Assembly (NCBI RefSeq): GCF_001404515.1 | Contig: NZ_CXWE01000015.1 | Coordinates: 1 to 64,000, forward strand | Length of the DNA stretch: 64,000 bases | DNA from: Roseibium album | Lineage (GTDB): Bacteria; Pseudomonadota; Alphaproteobacteria; Rhizobiales; Stappiaceae | Direction: 5' to 3' | Part shown: positions 35,882-44,527 of the stretch, in pieces | Layout: each line of letters begins with the position of its first letter | How positions within the stretch are numbered: position 1 is the first letter of the stretch | The notes under the pieces: model-generated | The model's database searches: none | What the model saw: only the letters and a program-made list of their open reading frames with translations | What the model was told of the DNA's origin: nothing | Position numbers and translations under genes: made by a program

Positions 35882-36694
35882 TCATCCGGTCCATGCACGA
35901 AAACAGTCGCGCATCTTCACCGTTTCCGACAGCACGTCGTCGAATTGGGAATTGGTGCCGGCTTCGTGTTCATATTCTATCGTCACCCAACCATCGTACC
36001 CGCTGTCGCGGAGCGTTCCGAAAAGACCGGGGAAGTCGATGATGCCTTCTTCCATCTTCGACTGGATCAAACCGGGTCTTGCCTGGCGGACGTGCACATG
36101 ACCGGCGATACTTGCAAGCGGCTCGATATCCGTCTGACAAAATCCCATGGCAATGAAATGGGATAGATCCAGAACAATGTTCAGGCCCGGAACCCGATGA
36201 ACGAGTTCCTGCGTTATGTCGGGCGAATTCAGGATACTGCCGAGATGCGGCTCGATCAGAACGGCGGTTTCATTCCTCTGCCCTGCTTCGACCAACGGCT
36301 TCAGTGCCTCCGCCGATGCGTCGATCGCCTGCGAACGACTTTGACCCGGATTGATCATGCCGGGAAGCACAAAGACCGACGGAATTGACGCCGCCCGGGC
36401 AAATTTCAGCACCGACCTCATATCCGCCAGGTGTTGCGGATCGCGGACACGCGCAAGATTTCGATCTTCGAGATCTTCGCCGAAAAGATGGAACAGGTTG
36501 ACCGGTTGAACGGGAAGCGAAGCCGATACTTCCGTGCCATACGCTTCCGGATCCGCCAACACCCGGTTCTTGTCGAGGGACGGTTTGAAAAAGTAACCGA
36601 GGTCGATTGCCTCAATTCCAAGCGCCCGGACGACCTCCGTCGCCTCAGCCAATGTCAGATGCGGAAATGACCAGCTTGATACGCTCAGTTTCAT
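35882..36694 (-). CDS. Sugar phosphate isomerase/epimerase-like TIM-barrel protein (AP endonuclease 2 family)
   Basis: A 270-residue xylose-isomerase-like TIM barrel. Likely metal ligands lie in VLIEPHLGSILNSP, NIVLDLSHFIAMGF, IAGHVHVRQARPG and the closing WVTIEYEHEA, in the usual Glu-Asp-His-Glu order. GGAGAAG precedes the ATG. It sits between the SDR and mutarotase genes of the 6-deoxysugar operon, so a ketose or aldonate isomerisation or epimerisation is plausible. No specific reaction can be named from sequence. Confidence 0.87.
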   Translation of the reverse strand: MKLSVSSWSFPHLTLAEATEVVRALGIEAIDLGYFFKPSLDKNRVLADPEAYGTEVSASLPVQPVNLFHLFGEDLEDRNLARVRDPQHLADMRSVLKFARAASIPSVFVLPGMINPGQSRSQAIDASAEALKPLVEAGQRNETAVLIEPHLGSILNSPDITQELVHRVPGLNIVLDLSHFIAMGFCQTDIEPLASIAGHVHVRQARPGLIQSKMEEGIIDFPGLFGTLRDSGYDGWVTIEYEHEAGTNSQFDDVLSETVKMRDCFRAWTG

Positions 36695-36848
36695 CTTGCT
36701 TCTCCACGGGGGTCAACCGGTGCCCGGAAACTTTCAGTGTTGATGAGCCCCGGAAACCGACATCCGATTTCACGGAGCCCCGGCTCACGCCACTCGTGAG
36801 GGCGCAGACAATTCAGGGGAGTATTCCTGCGCCGAAGACAAAAGGGCG

Positions 36849-37595
36849 TCAGTAGGTTGCCCGGCCTCCTGAAAGATCGAAGACACCAGCCGTGGTAAAG
36901 CTGTTCTCGGACGAGGCCAGCCAGGCAATCATGTGTGCAGCTTCTTCCACTTCCAGAAAACGGCCCCGTGGGATTTTCGACAACATGTAGTCGATGTGTT
37001 CCTGTGACATCTGGTCGAAGATGCGGGTGCGCGCGGCGGCGGGTGTAACGCAATTCACTGCAATGTTGCCACCGGCAAGTTCCTTGCCGAGCGACTTTGT
37101 GAAGCCGATCACACCGGCCTTGGACGATGAATAGGCTGCAGCATTCGGGTTGCCTTCCTTGCCCGCCACGGACGCTATGTTGACGATGCGTCCGTAGTCA
37201 CGCGCCTGCATGTCGGGAACGGCAACCTTGTTCACATGAAAAGTGCCCAGGAGATTGACCGCAACGATGTCGTGAAATTCCTTCACGCAATAGTCGGCGA
37301 CCGGACTGTTGGAACCGGCGATGCCGGCAGAATTCACAACGATATCCACCGGTCCCAGTTTGTTTCTGGTCTGCGCGTAGGCAGCTTCGACGCTCTCCCA
37401 GTCGGCGATGTTCACCGATACTGCCTGGGCGCCTTCGCCCAGCGAATGCGCCGCCTTGACGGCAAGGTCTTGGTCCATGTCCCAGATGGCGACACGAGCA
37501 CCGCCCTCCGCCAGGGTTTTCGCCACGGCCCAACCAATCCCCTGTGCGCCACCGGTTACAATCGCAACGCGCTGATTGAAATCGTATCTGTTCAT
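36849..37595 (-). CDS. SDR-family oxidoreductase, candidate 2-keto-3-deoxy-rhamnonate 4-dehydrogenase
   Basis: About 248 residues from the ATG at 37595, giving the typical SDR start MNRYDFNQRVAIVTGGAQGI; an ATG 36 bases upstream lies inside the previous gene. The cofactor motif is TGGAQGIGWAVAKTL, then NSAGIAG, and the active-site segment is ASVAGKEGNPNAAAYSSSKAG. It follows rhamnonate dehydratase in the operon, the position held by the LRA5-type dehydrogenase that oxidises 2-keto-3-deoxy-L-rhamnonate at C4. Assignment rests on context; other SDR roles in the pathway are possible. Confidence 0.85.
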   Translation of the reverse strand: MNRYDFNQRVAIVTGGAQGIGWAVAKTLAEGGARVAIWDMDQDLAVKAAHSLGEGAQAVSVNIADWESVEAAYAQTRNKLGPVDIVVNSAGIAGSNSPVADYCVKEFHDIVAVNLLGTFHVNKVAVPDMQARDYGRIVNIASVAGKEGNPNAAAYSSSKAGVIGFTKSLGKELAGGNIAVNCVTPAAARTRIFDQMSQEHIDYMLSKIPRGRFLEVEEAAHMIAWLASSENSFTTAGVFDLSGGRATY

Positions 37596-37620
37596 CCCAA
37601 CTGATCCCGTTTGATGCCGG

Positions 37621-38913
37621 TCATCCGGCAAGCTCTTTGTATGGTCGCCTCAAGTGCAGCGCCTCACGGTTCAACTCCAAACCGAATCCGGGCGTGTCAG
37701 GCAGCGTAATATAACCATTTTCCGGCAATGGTTCGTGCAAGAACATTGTTCCGAAATTCGGCTCGATCCGGTCTGCGCGCTCACTCATCATCATGAATTC
37801 AGCCATGCTCACCTGGCCCAGCGCCATGGCCATGTAGTATCCGTAGACACCACACCCATGCGGAACAAGGTCTACCGAATGGGACGAGGCCAGTGCCGCG
37901 ACACGGAGAAACTCAGTCGGCCCTCCCATCCACATCACATCGGGCTGGAGCAAGTCGACACCGCATTCGATCAGTTGCGCATATCCGAACCGGGTATATT
38001 CATGCTCGCCGGTGGCCAAAGCGGTTCCACCGGCTTGCGCGTGCATCTTCCCTGCAAGTTTCGCGTGCCCGGCATAGTCGTCCGGCATCAGAGGCTCTTC
38101 GATCCACTGAAGCTTGAAGGGCCGAAGGCGCTCCGCCAGTTCGGCAGCGTAATTCGCCGACATCGACATGTAGCAATCGAGCATCAGGGGAAAGTCGGGC
38201 CCGACCTTCTCACGCCAGTCGGCAATGAAGGCGACATTTTCGGACATGCCCTTCGCGCCATTTCCAGGGCCGTAGGGAAGCGGGACCTTGGCACCGTGGA
38301 AGCCCAGGTCCTGCGCAATATCCGGACGCGAGGTGGTCGCATAGACCGGCACCCGGGACTTGGTACGTCCCCCCATCAGGTCAAAGACCGGCGCACCGAC
38401 CGTTCTGCCGTAAAGGTCCCAAAGCGCGATATCAATCGCGCTGATCGCGTGAATGGCGAGCCCTTTCCGGCCGTAGTGGATCGACGCACGCCACATCTGC
38501 TCCCAGATATGGCACCGGTTCGCCGCGGTCTGTCCTTTCACGAAGAGAGACAGGTGCCGCTCGATAAGAAAGGCAGCTGCCTCGCCTCCCGTGCTGACCC
38601 CGATGCCCACCCGGCCGTCTTCGTCTTCGATCTCGACTATGACTGACGGAACATTCGCGACGCCCCAGCTTTGACGCGATCCGGAATATTCGGGATAGAT
38701 GGACATTGGATTTGCGATCGGTGGATGTGTTGCCGCATGATCCCATTTTCCGTCCGGACCGGGACATCCTGCAATCCAGTGACTGTTTGGTGTGTCGTGA
38801 ACATCACTTGCACCGTAAATCTCCGGATTGCTGACAAGTGCACGCACATCCATGATGGCAGGCTGGCCCGCCTGCGGAGCGACCGCGTCAATTTGCATGG
38901 GATGAGAGTACAT
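37621..38913 (-). CDS. rhmD: L-rhamnonate dehydratase (enolase superfamily)
   Basis: A 430-residue mandelate-racemase/enolase-family protein. It shows the RhmD subgroup blocks: PMSIYPEYSGSRQSWGV near the N-terminus, YYGRKGL-type HYGRKGLAIHAISAIDIALW, and GFHGAKVPLPYGP. The metal ligands are in MLDCYMSM (Asp), QWIEEPLMPDD (Glu) and TGEHEYTRFGY (Glu), and the catalytic His in LVPHGCGVYGY. It dehydrates L-rhamnonate to 2-keto-3-deoxy-L-rhamnonate. The ATG at 38913 has AAGGCGA upstream; a TTG directly before it is less likely. It follows the importer genes in one operon. Close relatives may prefer other 6-deoxyaldonates or lyxonate. Confidence 0.85.
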   Translation of the reverse strand: MYSHPMQIDAVAPQAGQPAIMDVRALVSNPEIYGASDVHDTPNSHWIAGCPGPDGKWDHAATHPPIANPMSIYPEYSGSRQSWGVANVPSVIVEIEDEDGRVGIGVSTGGEAAAFLIERHLSLFVKGQTAANRCHIWEQMWRASIHYGRKGLAIHAISAIDIALWDLYGRTVGAPVFDLMGGRTKSRVPVYATTSRPDIAQDLGFHGAKVPLPYGPGNGAKGMSENVAFIADWREKVGPDFPLMLDCYMSMSANYAAELAERLRPFKLQWIEEPLMPDDYAGHAKLAGKMHAQAGGTALATGEHEYTRFGYAQLIECGVDLLQPDVMWMGGPTEFLRVAALASSHSVDLVPHGCGVYGYYMAMALGQVSMAEFMMMSERADRIEPNFGTMFLHEPLPENGYITLPDTPGFGLELNREALHLRRPYKELAG

Positions 38914-38967
38914 CAATGTCGCCTTGTCTTTATGCTTGGAATTTGGAGACTTTTTCCTGCCATCCGG

Positions 38968-39945
38968 CTAACCGTCGTCCACCCTGCCGCGGCGAAGTTC
39001 GTCATACAGAACCGCAGCAAGCAGAATGCCGCCCTTGACGACCTGCTGCCAGAACGACGGCACCTGTGCCAGCGTAAGCCCGTTGTTGATCATGAACAGC
39101 AGGATAAGACCGATTGCGGTTCCCAGCAGCGTGCCACGTCCCCCTTTCAGGCTCGCACCCCCCAGGATCACGGCCGTGATCACGTCGAGTTCGAAGCCCA
39201 TGGCGGCAGCAGGACGTGCGTTACCGGTCCGTGCTGCCAGCATCAGGCCAGCCAGCGCCGCGGTCGCGCCACAGGTTATGTAGATCAGCAGCCGCCACCT
39301 CTGCGTCGATATCCCGGCCAGCCTTGCAGCGCGTGCATTCGACCCGATGGCGTAAATGTACCGGCCAAAGGTCGATCGCGGCAGGAGAAGCAGAAATGCA
39401 AGGTAGACCAGCACAAGGATCAAAACGATATAGGGAATTCCTGCCAGTTTACCGGTGCCGAGGTTAAGCCAGGTCTGGTTCGTTATGACGATCTCGCGAC
39501 CGTTCGAGATGACGAAAGCCAGACCGCGAATGATTGCGAGCATTGCAAGCGTCGCGATGAGCGGGTTGATCCGGAAGTAGGAAATCAACACGCCATTGGT
39601 CGCTCCGATACTCATGCCCAATCCGATTGCGGCGCAAAACGCGGCCGCGACACCAAATCCTGAATCCAGCATGTAGGCGGCCAGCATTCCGGCAGCCGCC
39701 ATGGTCGACCCGATCGACAGGTCAAAACCACCTGCAATGATGACGAGGGTCTCCCCAACCGCGGCAATTCCGACGATGACAAGCGCCTTGGCGACGTTCA
39801 GAAGATTGGTTGCCGTCAGAAAATAGGGCGAAATGAAACTGAGTGCGATGAAGACCACAACCACGGCCAGCACAAGGCCGGGGTTCAGTGCAGTTGCACC
39901 ACGGCCCCAAATTCTTGAATTCATAAACGAGTTCAGCACGTTCAC
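38968..39945 (-). CDS. Sugar ABC transporter permease, RbsC/FrcC type
   Basis: A 325-residue membrane protein with about eight to ten predicted helices. Family segments: ETLVIIAGGFDLSIGSTMA near residue 65, ATNGVLISYFRINPLIATLA, and VITAVILGGASLKGGRGTLLGT near residue 260. It belongs to the CUT2 monosaccharide class, where one permease acts as a homodimer. It overlaps the ATPase gene (GTGA), starting with GTG. It forms an importer with the two genes upstream, presumably for L-rhamnose or a similar sugar. Confidence 0.94.
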   Translation of the reverse strand: MNVLNSFMNSRIWGRGATALNPGLVLAVVVVFIALSFISPYFLTATNLLNVAKALVIVGIAAVGETLVIIAGGFDLSIGSTMAAAGMLAAYMLDSGFGVAAAFCAAIGLGMSIGATNGVLISYFRINPLIATLAMLAIIRGLAFVISNGREIVITNQTWLNLGTGKLAGIPYIVLILVLVYLAFLLLLPRSTFGRYIYAIGSNARAARLAGISTQRWRLLIYITCGATAALAGLMLAARTGNARPAAAMGFELDVITAVILGGASLKGGRGTLLGTAIGLILLFMINNGLTLAQVPSFWQQVVKGGILLAAVLYDELRRGRVDDG

Positions 39946-40745
39946 GCTTCTGCTCCATTGCCAACGGTGTCACCGGTCATCATTTCGGTCATCATTGCCA
40001 TCGTTTGAGCCGGTGGAAGCTCGTGCGGCATCATTTCGCCTGCAATGCGACCGGCGCGCACAACCACGATCCGGTCGCAAATGTTCAGGATGTCGGTGAA
40101 ACGGTGGCTGACCAGGAGAATGGACACGCCCCGCTGCTTGAGCCGTCCGATCATTTCCCAGAGCTTGCGGATCTTCTCCGCAGACAGGGCTGCCGTCGGC
40201 TCGTCCATGAGAAGCGCCGCCGGATCGAATTGCAGCGCCCGCGCCACAGCTACCATTTGGCGTTCACCTCCCGACAGCTGACCGACTTCCCGTTCAACAT
40301 CAAAGTCCAGCCCCATGTCGGCGATGTCGTTGGCCGCGGCCTCTGTCATTGCCTGACGGTCGAGAACCCTGAAGGGGCCAAAATTCTTCTTCAGCTCACG
40401 ACCAAGGAAAATGTTCTGCGCCACATCAAGATCTTCGCAAAGCGCAAGATCCTGGTAAATCATCTCGACGCCGTTGCGCCTGGCGTCAAGCGGACTGCCG
40501 AGGGTGAGTTTCTGGCCTCGAAACAGCATTGTTCCACTGCTGGGACGATGGACCCCCGACAACACCTTCACCAGGGTCGACTTGCCCGCTCCATTGTCAC
40601 CAATGATGCCGACAGCTTCTGCCTCACCGATCTTCAAATCGACCCCGTCGAGTGCGGTGTAGCCGCCGAATTTCTTGGTGATGCCACGAAGCTCGATCAG
40701 GGGTGGCCGGGCGCCACTGTCGGCGCCCGGATTATGTCCGCTCAT
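39942..40745 (-). CDS. Sugar ABC transporter ATPase, single-domain FrcA type
   Basis: A 267-residue ATPase. Walker A is GDNGAGKSTLVKVLSG, the signature LSGGERQMVAVARAL, Walker B AALLMDEPTAALS, and the switch is in LLVSHRFTDILNI. Unlike RbsA-type proteins it has only one nucleotide-binding domain, as in FrcA of rhizobia, so it must act as a homodimer. The ATG at 40745 lies one base after the binding-protein stop; an ATG 21 bases earlier is inside that gene. It belongs to the CUT2 importer. Confidence 0.94.
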   Translation of the reverse strand: MSGHNPGADSGARPPLIELRGITKKFGGYTALDGVDLKIGEAEAVGIIGDNGAGKSTLVKVLSGVHRPSSGTMLFRGQKLTLGSPLDARRNGVEMIYQDLALCEDLDVAQNIFLGRELKKNFGPFRVLDRQAMTEAAANDIADMGLDFDVEREVGQLSGGERQMVAVARALQFDPAALLMDEPTAALSAEKIRKLWEMIGRLKQRGVSILLVSHRFTDILNICDRIVVVRAGRIAGEMMPHELPPAQTMAMMTEMMTGDTVGNGAEA

Positions 40746-40746
40746 T

Positions 40747-41862
40747 TCACTCTGCGGGGTAGGCATCGTTGATGCTTTCTTCTGTCAGGAAAACATGGTC
40801 CAGGTGCACCTCTTGTGGCACAGCCTTTCCTTCCAGGATATCGGCGGCAATCGAAACCGCGTAGTCGGGATATTTCTCGGGGAAATAGGCCACGCAGCCA
40901 AGGAAGTGGTTGTCTTTCACGGGCACGCGCGTTGCCGCAACTCCGACCTCGTCGCAACCGATGCCGACGGCGACTCCTTCGCGACCAGCCTGTGCGATTG
41001 CGTTCGACATCCCGAAGCCGCGCGGATCGTCAATTGCTGTTGCCAGGACGAAACCCGCCCCGGGGTGGGCGGTCAGCCAGTCCGTCACCACGGTCAATGC
41101 CTGGTCGGTCGTGCCTGCATCGATCAGTTCGTCGTCGATCCTGTCGGCAGGAAGGGCACCACAGACCGTCTGGACACCATCGACAAAACCGGACAGCCGT
41201 TCATTGGCGGCCTCCCCCTCACCGGGGTTGATGCCGACGAGCACTGTAACATCATCGCAGCGGCCAAGCGCCTTGGCATGTTCGGCAGCTGCCTGCCCGC
41301 CAATCAGGCCACTGGCGTAGTTGTCGGCTCCCAGGAAAATGGCATTGGGATGAACAACGTCGACCGACATGACCGGAATGCCTGCCTCGTTGAAGATATT
41401 CATCACCGCTGCTGCAGCACCCGATTGCCAATTGGATTCAATGACAACATCAGCCCCTTGCTGAACCAGAAGCTCAGCACAAGTAACAGCCTGGTCGGCC
41501 TTGAAGGCATTGTCGCAGTAGACCACCTCGAACCCCAACTCACCGGCAAGCTCATAAAGCCTCTGGTTGATCGCGTAAGAGAACGGAATTGCCGCCCAGC
41601 CCTCGGCAAATCCGACTTTCGTGCCGTCAGGCAAAGCCCGCGGCGATGCTTCGTAAGCGGCCGAAGCATCTCCTTCGGTGGGTTCGAATTTCCTGGATCC
41701 GGTATCATAGACCCAAAGGGAACGCTCTTCGGGCAACAACGCACCCGGGATACCCCCCTTTGGCCGGGCTTCAAAATCCTGTGCAAAGGCTGTCGGAACC
41801 AGCACCGTCGCCCCGAGGAACACCTTTGTCATGAGGCGTATAGTAGATGTTAAGCTTAACAT
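40747..41862 (-). CDS. Sugar ABC transporter substrate-binding protein, RbsB/periplasmic-binding-like
   Basis: 371 residues. An N-terminal signal peptide (hydrophobic core VFLGATVLVPTAFAQ) precedes a type I periplasmic binding fold with AINQRLYELAGELGFEVVYC, LVQQGADVVIESNW and a C-terminal VAYFPEKYPDYAV. AAGGGAGGA precedes the ATG. The start codon and first codons are themselves part of a perfect 16-base palindrome, a candidate operator. First gene of the 6-deoxysugar operon, divergent from lacI. It is longer than standard RbsB proteins, with an insert near residues 30-75. Confidence 0.92.
   Translation of the reverse strand: MLSLTSTIRLMTKVFLGATVLVPTAFAQDFEARPKGGIPGALLPEERSLWVYDTGSRKFEPTEGDASAAYEASPRALPDGTKVGFAEGWAAIPFSYAINQRLYELAGELGFEVVYCDNAFKADQAVTCAELLVQQGADVVIESNWQSGAAAAVMNIFNEAGIPVMSVDVVHPNAIFLGADNYASGLIGGQAAAEHAKALGRCDDVTVLVGINPGEGEAANERLSGFVDGVQTVCGALPADRIDDELIDAGTTDQALTVVTDWLTAHPGAGFVLATAIDDPRGFGMSNAIAQAGREGVAVGIGCDEVGVAATRVPVKDNHFLGCVAYFPEKYPDYAVSIAADILEGKAVPQEVHLDHVFLTEESINDAYPAE
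41847..41862. promoter_or_regulatory. LacI-type operator, site 1 (perfect palindrome ATGTTAAGCTTAACAT)
   Basis: A perfect 16-base palindrome covering the ATG and the next four codons of the binding-protein gene on the minus strand. It matches sites at 41960 and 34677. Its placement over the start codon suggests road-block repression, or a loop with site 2 about 113 bases away. Confidence 0.8.
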
Positions 41863-41959
41863 TATCAGTCCTCCCTTTTTAGAAATTCTCCACCATTCTT
41901 ATTGTTCTTTTTTGGTACGAATGACGCTTGTATCGTGTATAGACAACGAAACCAGCTTG

Positions 41960-41975
41960 ATGTTAAGGTTAACAT
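41960..41975. promoter_or_regulatory. LacI-type operator, site 2 (ATGTTAAGGTTAACAT)
   Basis: A 16-base palindrome broken only at the two central bases, 35 bases before the proposed lacI start and about 100 bases upstream of the binding-protein gene. It can serve both divergent promoters and allow autoregulation. Same half-sites as sites 1 and 3. Confidence 0.8.
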
Positions 41976-42009
41976 AGACTTTCACGAAACGAAAATTTAG
42001 TCAAGCGCA

Positions 42010-43077
42010 TTGGTTATCGAGGTCGATTTGTCAGACAAAAAAGGGAGTTACAGGCAGGAACGCGCGAACCTGATGGCTGTAGCCAAATATGCGGGCGTGT
42101 CGGCGATGACGGTGTCTCGCGTGCTCAACCAGCCTGGAAAGGTGGCCGAGGCGACCCGCAAGAAGGTCCAGGCAGCGGTCGACGCTCTTGGATATGTGCC
42201 GAACCTGGCGGCAAACACTCTGCGCCGGGAACGCAGCGGTGTTATCGTCGCGCTGGTCCCAACACTCGAAAACTCCGTTTTCAGCGACACCGTGCAAGGC
42301 ATTTCAAATGCTCTGGAGCAGGAGGGTTGCCAGTTGCTTCTGGGCTGTTCGTCCTATTCCCCCGAGCGTGAGGAAAAACTGGTAAGGGCCCTGCTCGGCC
42401 ATCGTCCCGACGGGATCATTCTTACCGGAACCCTGCACACGGCCGAAACGCACAAATTGCTGGAGAGTGCCAGGATCCCGGTTGTCGAAATGTGGGACAT
42501 TGCAGCTGATCATATCGACATGGCTGTGGGGTTCGACAATTTCGCTGCCGGACATGACATCGCCAGCCACATGATAAGTTGCGGCTATGAATCCCTGGGC
42601 TATGTCGCAACCAGCCCTGAACACGAAATCCACGAAAATCGGGCCGCCAAGCGCAGCAAAGGCATTTATGCGGCAGTTGCCGAAGCAGGCATCGGGATGC
42701 CTGCTCGCCAGAATGTTCGCAATCCCCTTGATATTGCCGACAGTGGCGTGATCGCAGCCGATTTTGTCGTCGCAAATCCCGGTCTGGATGCGATCATTTG
42801 CGCAAATGAAATCATCGGGGTCGGCGCGATTGCGGAATTGCAGAACCGGGGTTGGCAGATTCCCGATCAGATTGCGGTATGCGGTATCGGCGATGCCAAC
42901 ATAGCCGCGCTGGTCACGCCTGGCCTTACAACCGTACAGTTTTATGGTCAGGATATCGGGAAACGTGCGGCAGAGCTTATCCTGGATCGACTGAATGGAC
43001 AGCAGGCGGCCGAAGGAAAACAGGATGTCGGGTTCAGGATCGTCAGTCGGGCAAGTACGGCTGAAAAACCTTCCTAG
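42010..43077 (+). CDS. LacI-family transcriptional regulator of the 6-deoxysugar operon
   Basis: About 355 residues. The N-terminal LacI helix-turn-helix is MAVAKYAGVSAMTVSRVLNQ, with the hinge AALGYVPN-like DALGYVPNLAANTLRRER. The effector domain (about 80-345) has a periplasmic-binding fold (GVIVALVPTLENSVFSDTVQ, DAIICANEIIGVGAIAELQ). The start is unsure: TTG at 42010 or 42028, or ATG at 42073, which would leave too little before the HTH. Divergent from the importer operon. The three ATGTTAA..TTAACAT palindromes nearby are its likely operators; the effector is probably the sugar or an aldonate intermediate. Confidence 0.9.
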   Translation: MVIEVDLSDKKGSYRQERANLMAVAKYAGVSAMTVSRVLNQPGKVAEATRKKVQAAVDALGYVPNLAANTLRRERSGVIVALVPTLENSVFSDTVQGISNALEQEGCQLLLGCSSYSPEREEKLVRALLGHRPDGIILTGTLHTAETHKLLESARIPVVEMWDIAADHIDMAVGFDNFAAGHDIASHMISCGYESLGYVATSPEHEIHENRAAKRSKGIYAAVAEAGIGMPARQNVRNPLDIADSGVIAADFVVANPGLDAIICANEIIGVGAIAELQNRGWQIPDQIAVCGIGDANIAALVTPGLTTVQFYGQDIGKRAAELILDRLNGQQAAEGKQDVGFRIVSRASTAEKPS

Positions 43078-43144
43078 ACTTCGCCATCGGGCGCGCTTTT
43101 CAGACTTGGCATCCGGCCGGAAAAAGTCGCGGACTTACCTGAAT

Positions 43145-43178
43145 AACCCGAAGGAACGCGCACGGACCTTCGGGTTTT
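43145..43178. terminator. Bidirectional terminator between lacI and dctM
   Basis: 10-bp perfect stem AACCCGAAGG / CCTTCGGGTT with a 12-base loop, followed by TTCG. It lies between two convergent genes, 67 bases after the lacI stop and 5 bases from the TRAP permease stop. Confidence 0.85.
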
Positions 43179-43182
43179 CGTG

Positions 43183-44526
43183 TCAAAGGGATGCCAGGTC
43201 CCGCAACATCAACGCAATGCCCGGGAAGAATATCAACAAGGCGGACATCACGAACAGGATCACGAAAAACGGGAATGTTCCCTTGATCACTTCCATGTAT
43301 GGCTTGTTGAATATCGCGATCGCCGTGAAGATGTCACAGCCGAACGGCGGTGTGGCCGATCCGATTGCCATCTGCAGGGTGACCATTACCCCCACCAGCA
43401 CCGGATCAAGACCTGACGATTCGACGATCGGCACGAAAATGGGTGTCAGGATGACCAGCACCACCAGCGAGTCGACAAACATGCAGCCGACGAAGAAGCT
43501 CAACGCGATAATGGCAAGAATATAGGCGTCGGAAGCCCCCTCCAGATCGAGCGGCTCCAGCAGGCCTTGCGGGATCTGCTCGAATGAGATGTACCAGGAA
43601 AATGCCTGCCCCATCCCGACGAGAATGAACACCACAGCCGTTATGAGACCGGTACTGAGGGCCGCGTTCAGGACGTCATTCAGCTTGAGTTCGCGATAGA
43701 TCAAACACTCGACCACCAATGCGTACAGCACCGAAAAGGACGCCGCCTCGGTTGGCGTGACTGCGCCGGAATAAATACCGCCGACAATCAACGCCGGAAA
43801 TCCGAGTGGAAGCAGGGCTCTTTTGAGAGCCGCGATCCGTTCCGCACCCGTTTTTCGTTCCACAAGCGCAATCGTGTCGCCCTGAAGCAGGCTATAAACG
43901 TAGCAGTAGACCGAAAACAGTACAGCCAGCACGATCCCGGGCCCGATGCCGGCGATAAAGAGCTCTCCAACGCTGGTATTGGCGAGAGTGCCGTAAAGGA
44001 TGAGCCCGATACTTGGCGGGATAAGAAAGGCAATGTCGCTGGCGTTGATGATCAGCGCCATGACGAAACTGTCCTTGTAACCTGCGGCCAGCAGTTTCGG
44101 ACGCATGATCTGGCCGACCGAAACGACGGTTGCCTGCGTGGAGCCGGAAACGGATCCGAAAAGCGTGCAACTGAGGCAGGCCGTGATCGGCAGTCCTCCC
44201 CGGCGGTGACCGAAATAGGCTTCGATCAGACCCAGGAGATTGTTCGCCGTATGCCCGCGCGCCATGATGTCTGCCGCCAGGATGAACATGGGCACGGCGA
44301 TCAGCGCATTGGGTGAAATGCCGGTGACAATCTGCTGAATGATGACACCGGTATCGATCTGCGAGAAGTGAACGAGCCCCACCAGCGCCGCGACGGCCAG
44401 GGGCACCACCATTGGAAAACTGAGAAACAGCAGGACCACCATGGTCACAACAAGTGTGAAGGTGATGACGTAGATATCAAGTTCACCAGCCACGACATCA
44501 CTCAGGAAATTCATGATATCGCTCAT
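43183..44526 (-). CDS. dctM: TRAP transporter large permease, DctM
   Basis: About 447 residues, inner-membrane, about 12 predicted helices from an N-out start. Family features: FPMVVPLAVAALVG near the start, ALIAVPMFILAADIMARGHTA, CTLFGSVSGSTQATV, and FGCDIFTAIAIFNKPYMEV near the C-terminus. The ATG at 44526 is chosen because it begins one base after the dctQ stop; the longer frame upstream overlaps dctQ. With DctP and DctQ it forms a sodium-driven importer, usually for carboxylates or amino-acid derivatives. Confidence 0.94.
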   Translation of the reverse strand: MSDIMNFLSDVVAGELDIYVITFTLVVTMVVLLFLSFPMVVPLAVAALVGLVHFSQIDTGVIIQQIVTGISPNALIAVPMFILAADIMARGHTANNLLGLIEAYFGHRRGGLPITACLSCTLFGSVSGSTQATVVSVGQIMRPKLLAAGYKDSFVMALIINASDIAFLIPPSIGLILYGTLANTSVGELFIAGIGPGIVLAVLFSVYCYVYSLLQGDTIALVERKTGAERIAALKRALLPLGFPALIVGGIYSGAVTPTEAASFSVLYALVVECLIYRELKLNDVLNAALSTGLITAVVFILVGMGQAFSWYISFEQIPQGLLEPLDLEGASDAYILAIIALSFFVGCMFVDSLVVLVILTPIFVPIVESSGLDPVLVGVMVTLQMAIGSATPPFGCDIFTAIAIFNKPYMEVIKGTFPFFVILFVMSALLIFFPGIALMLRDLASL

Positions 44527-44527
44527 G

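Noticed and set aside
38671..39663. Plus-strand frame antisense to rhmD and the permease
   Set aside because: Low-complexity translation and complete overlap with recognised genes.
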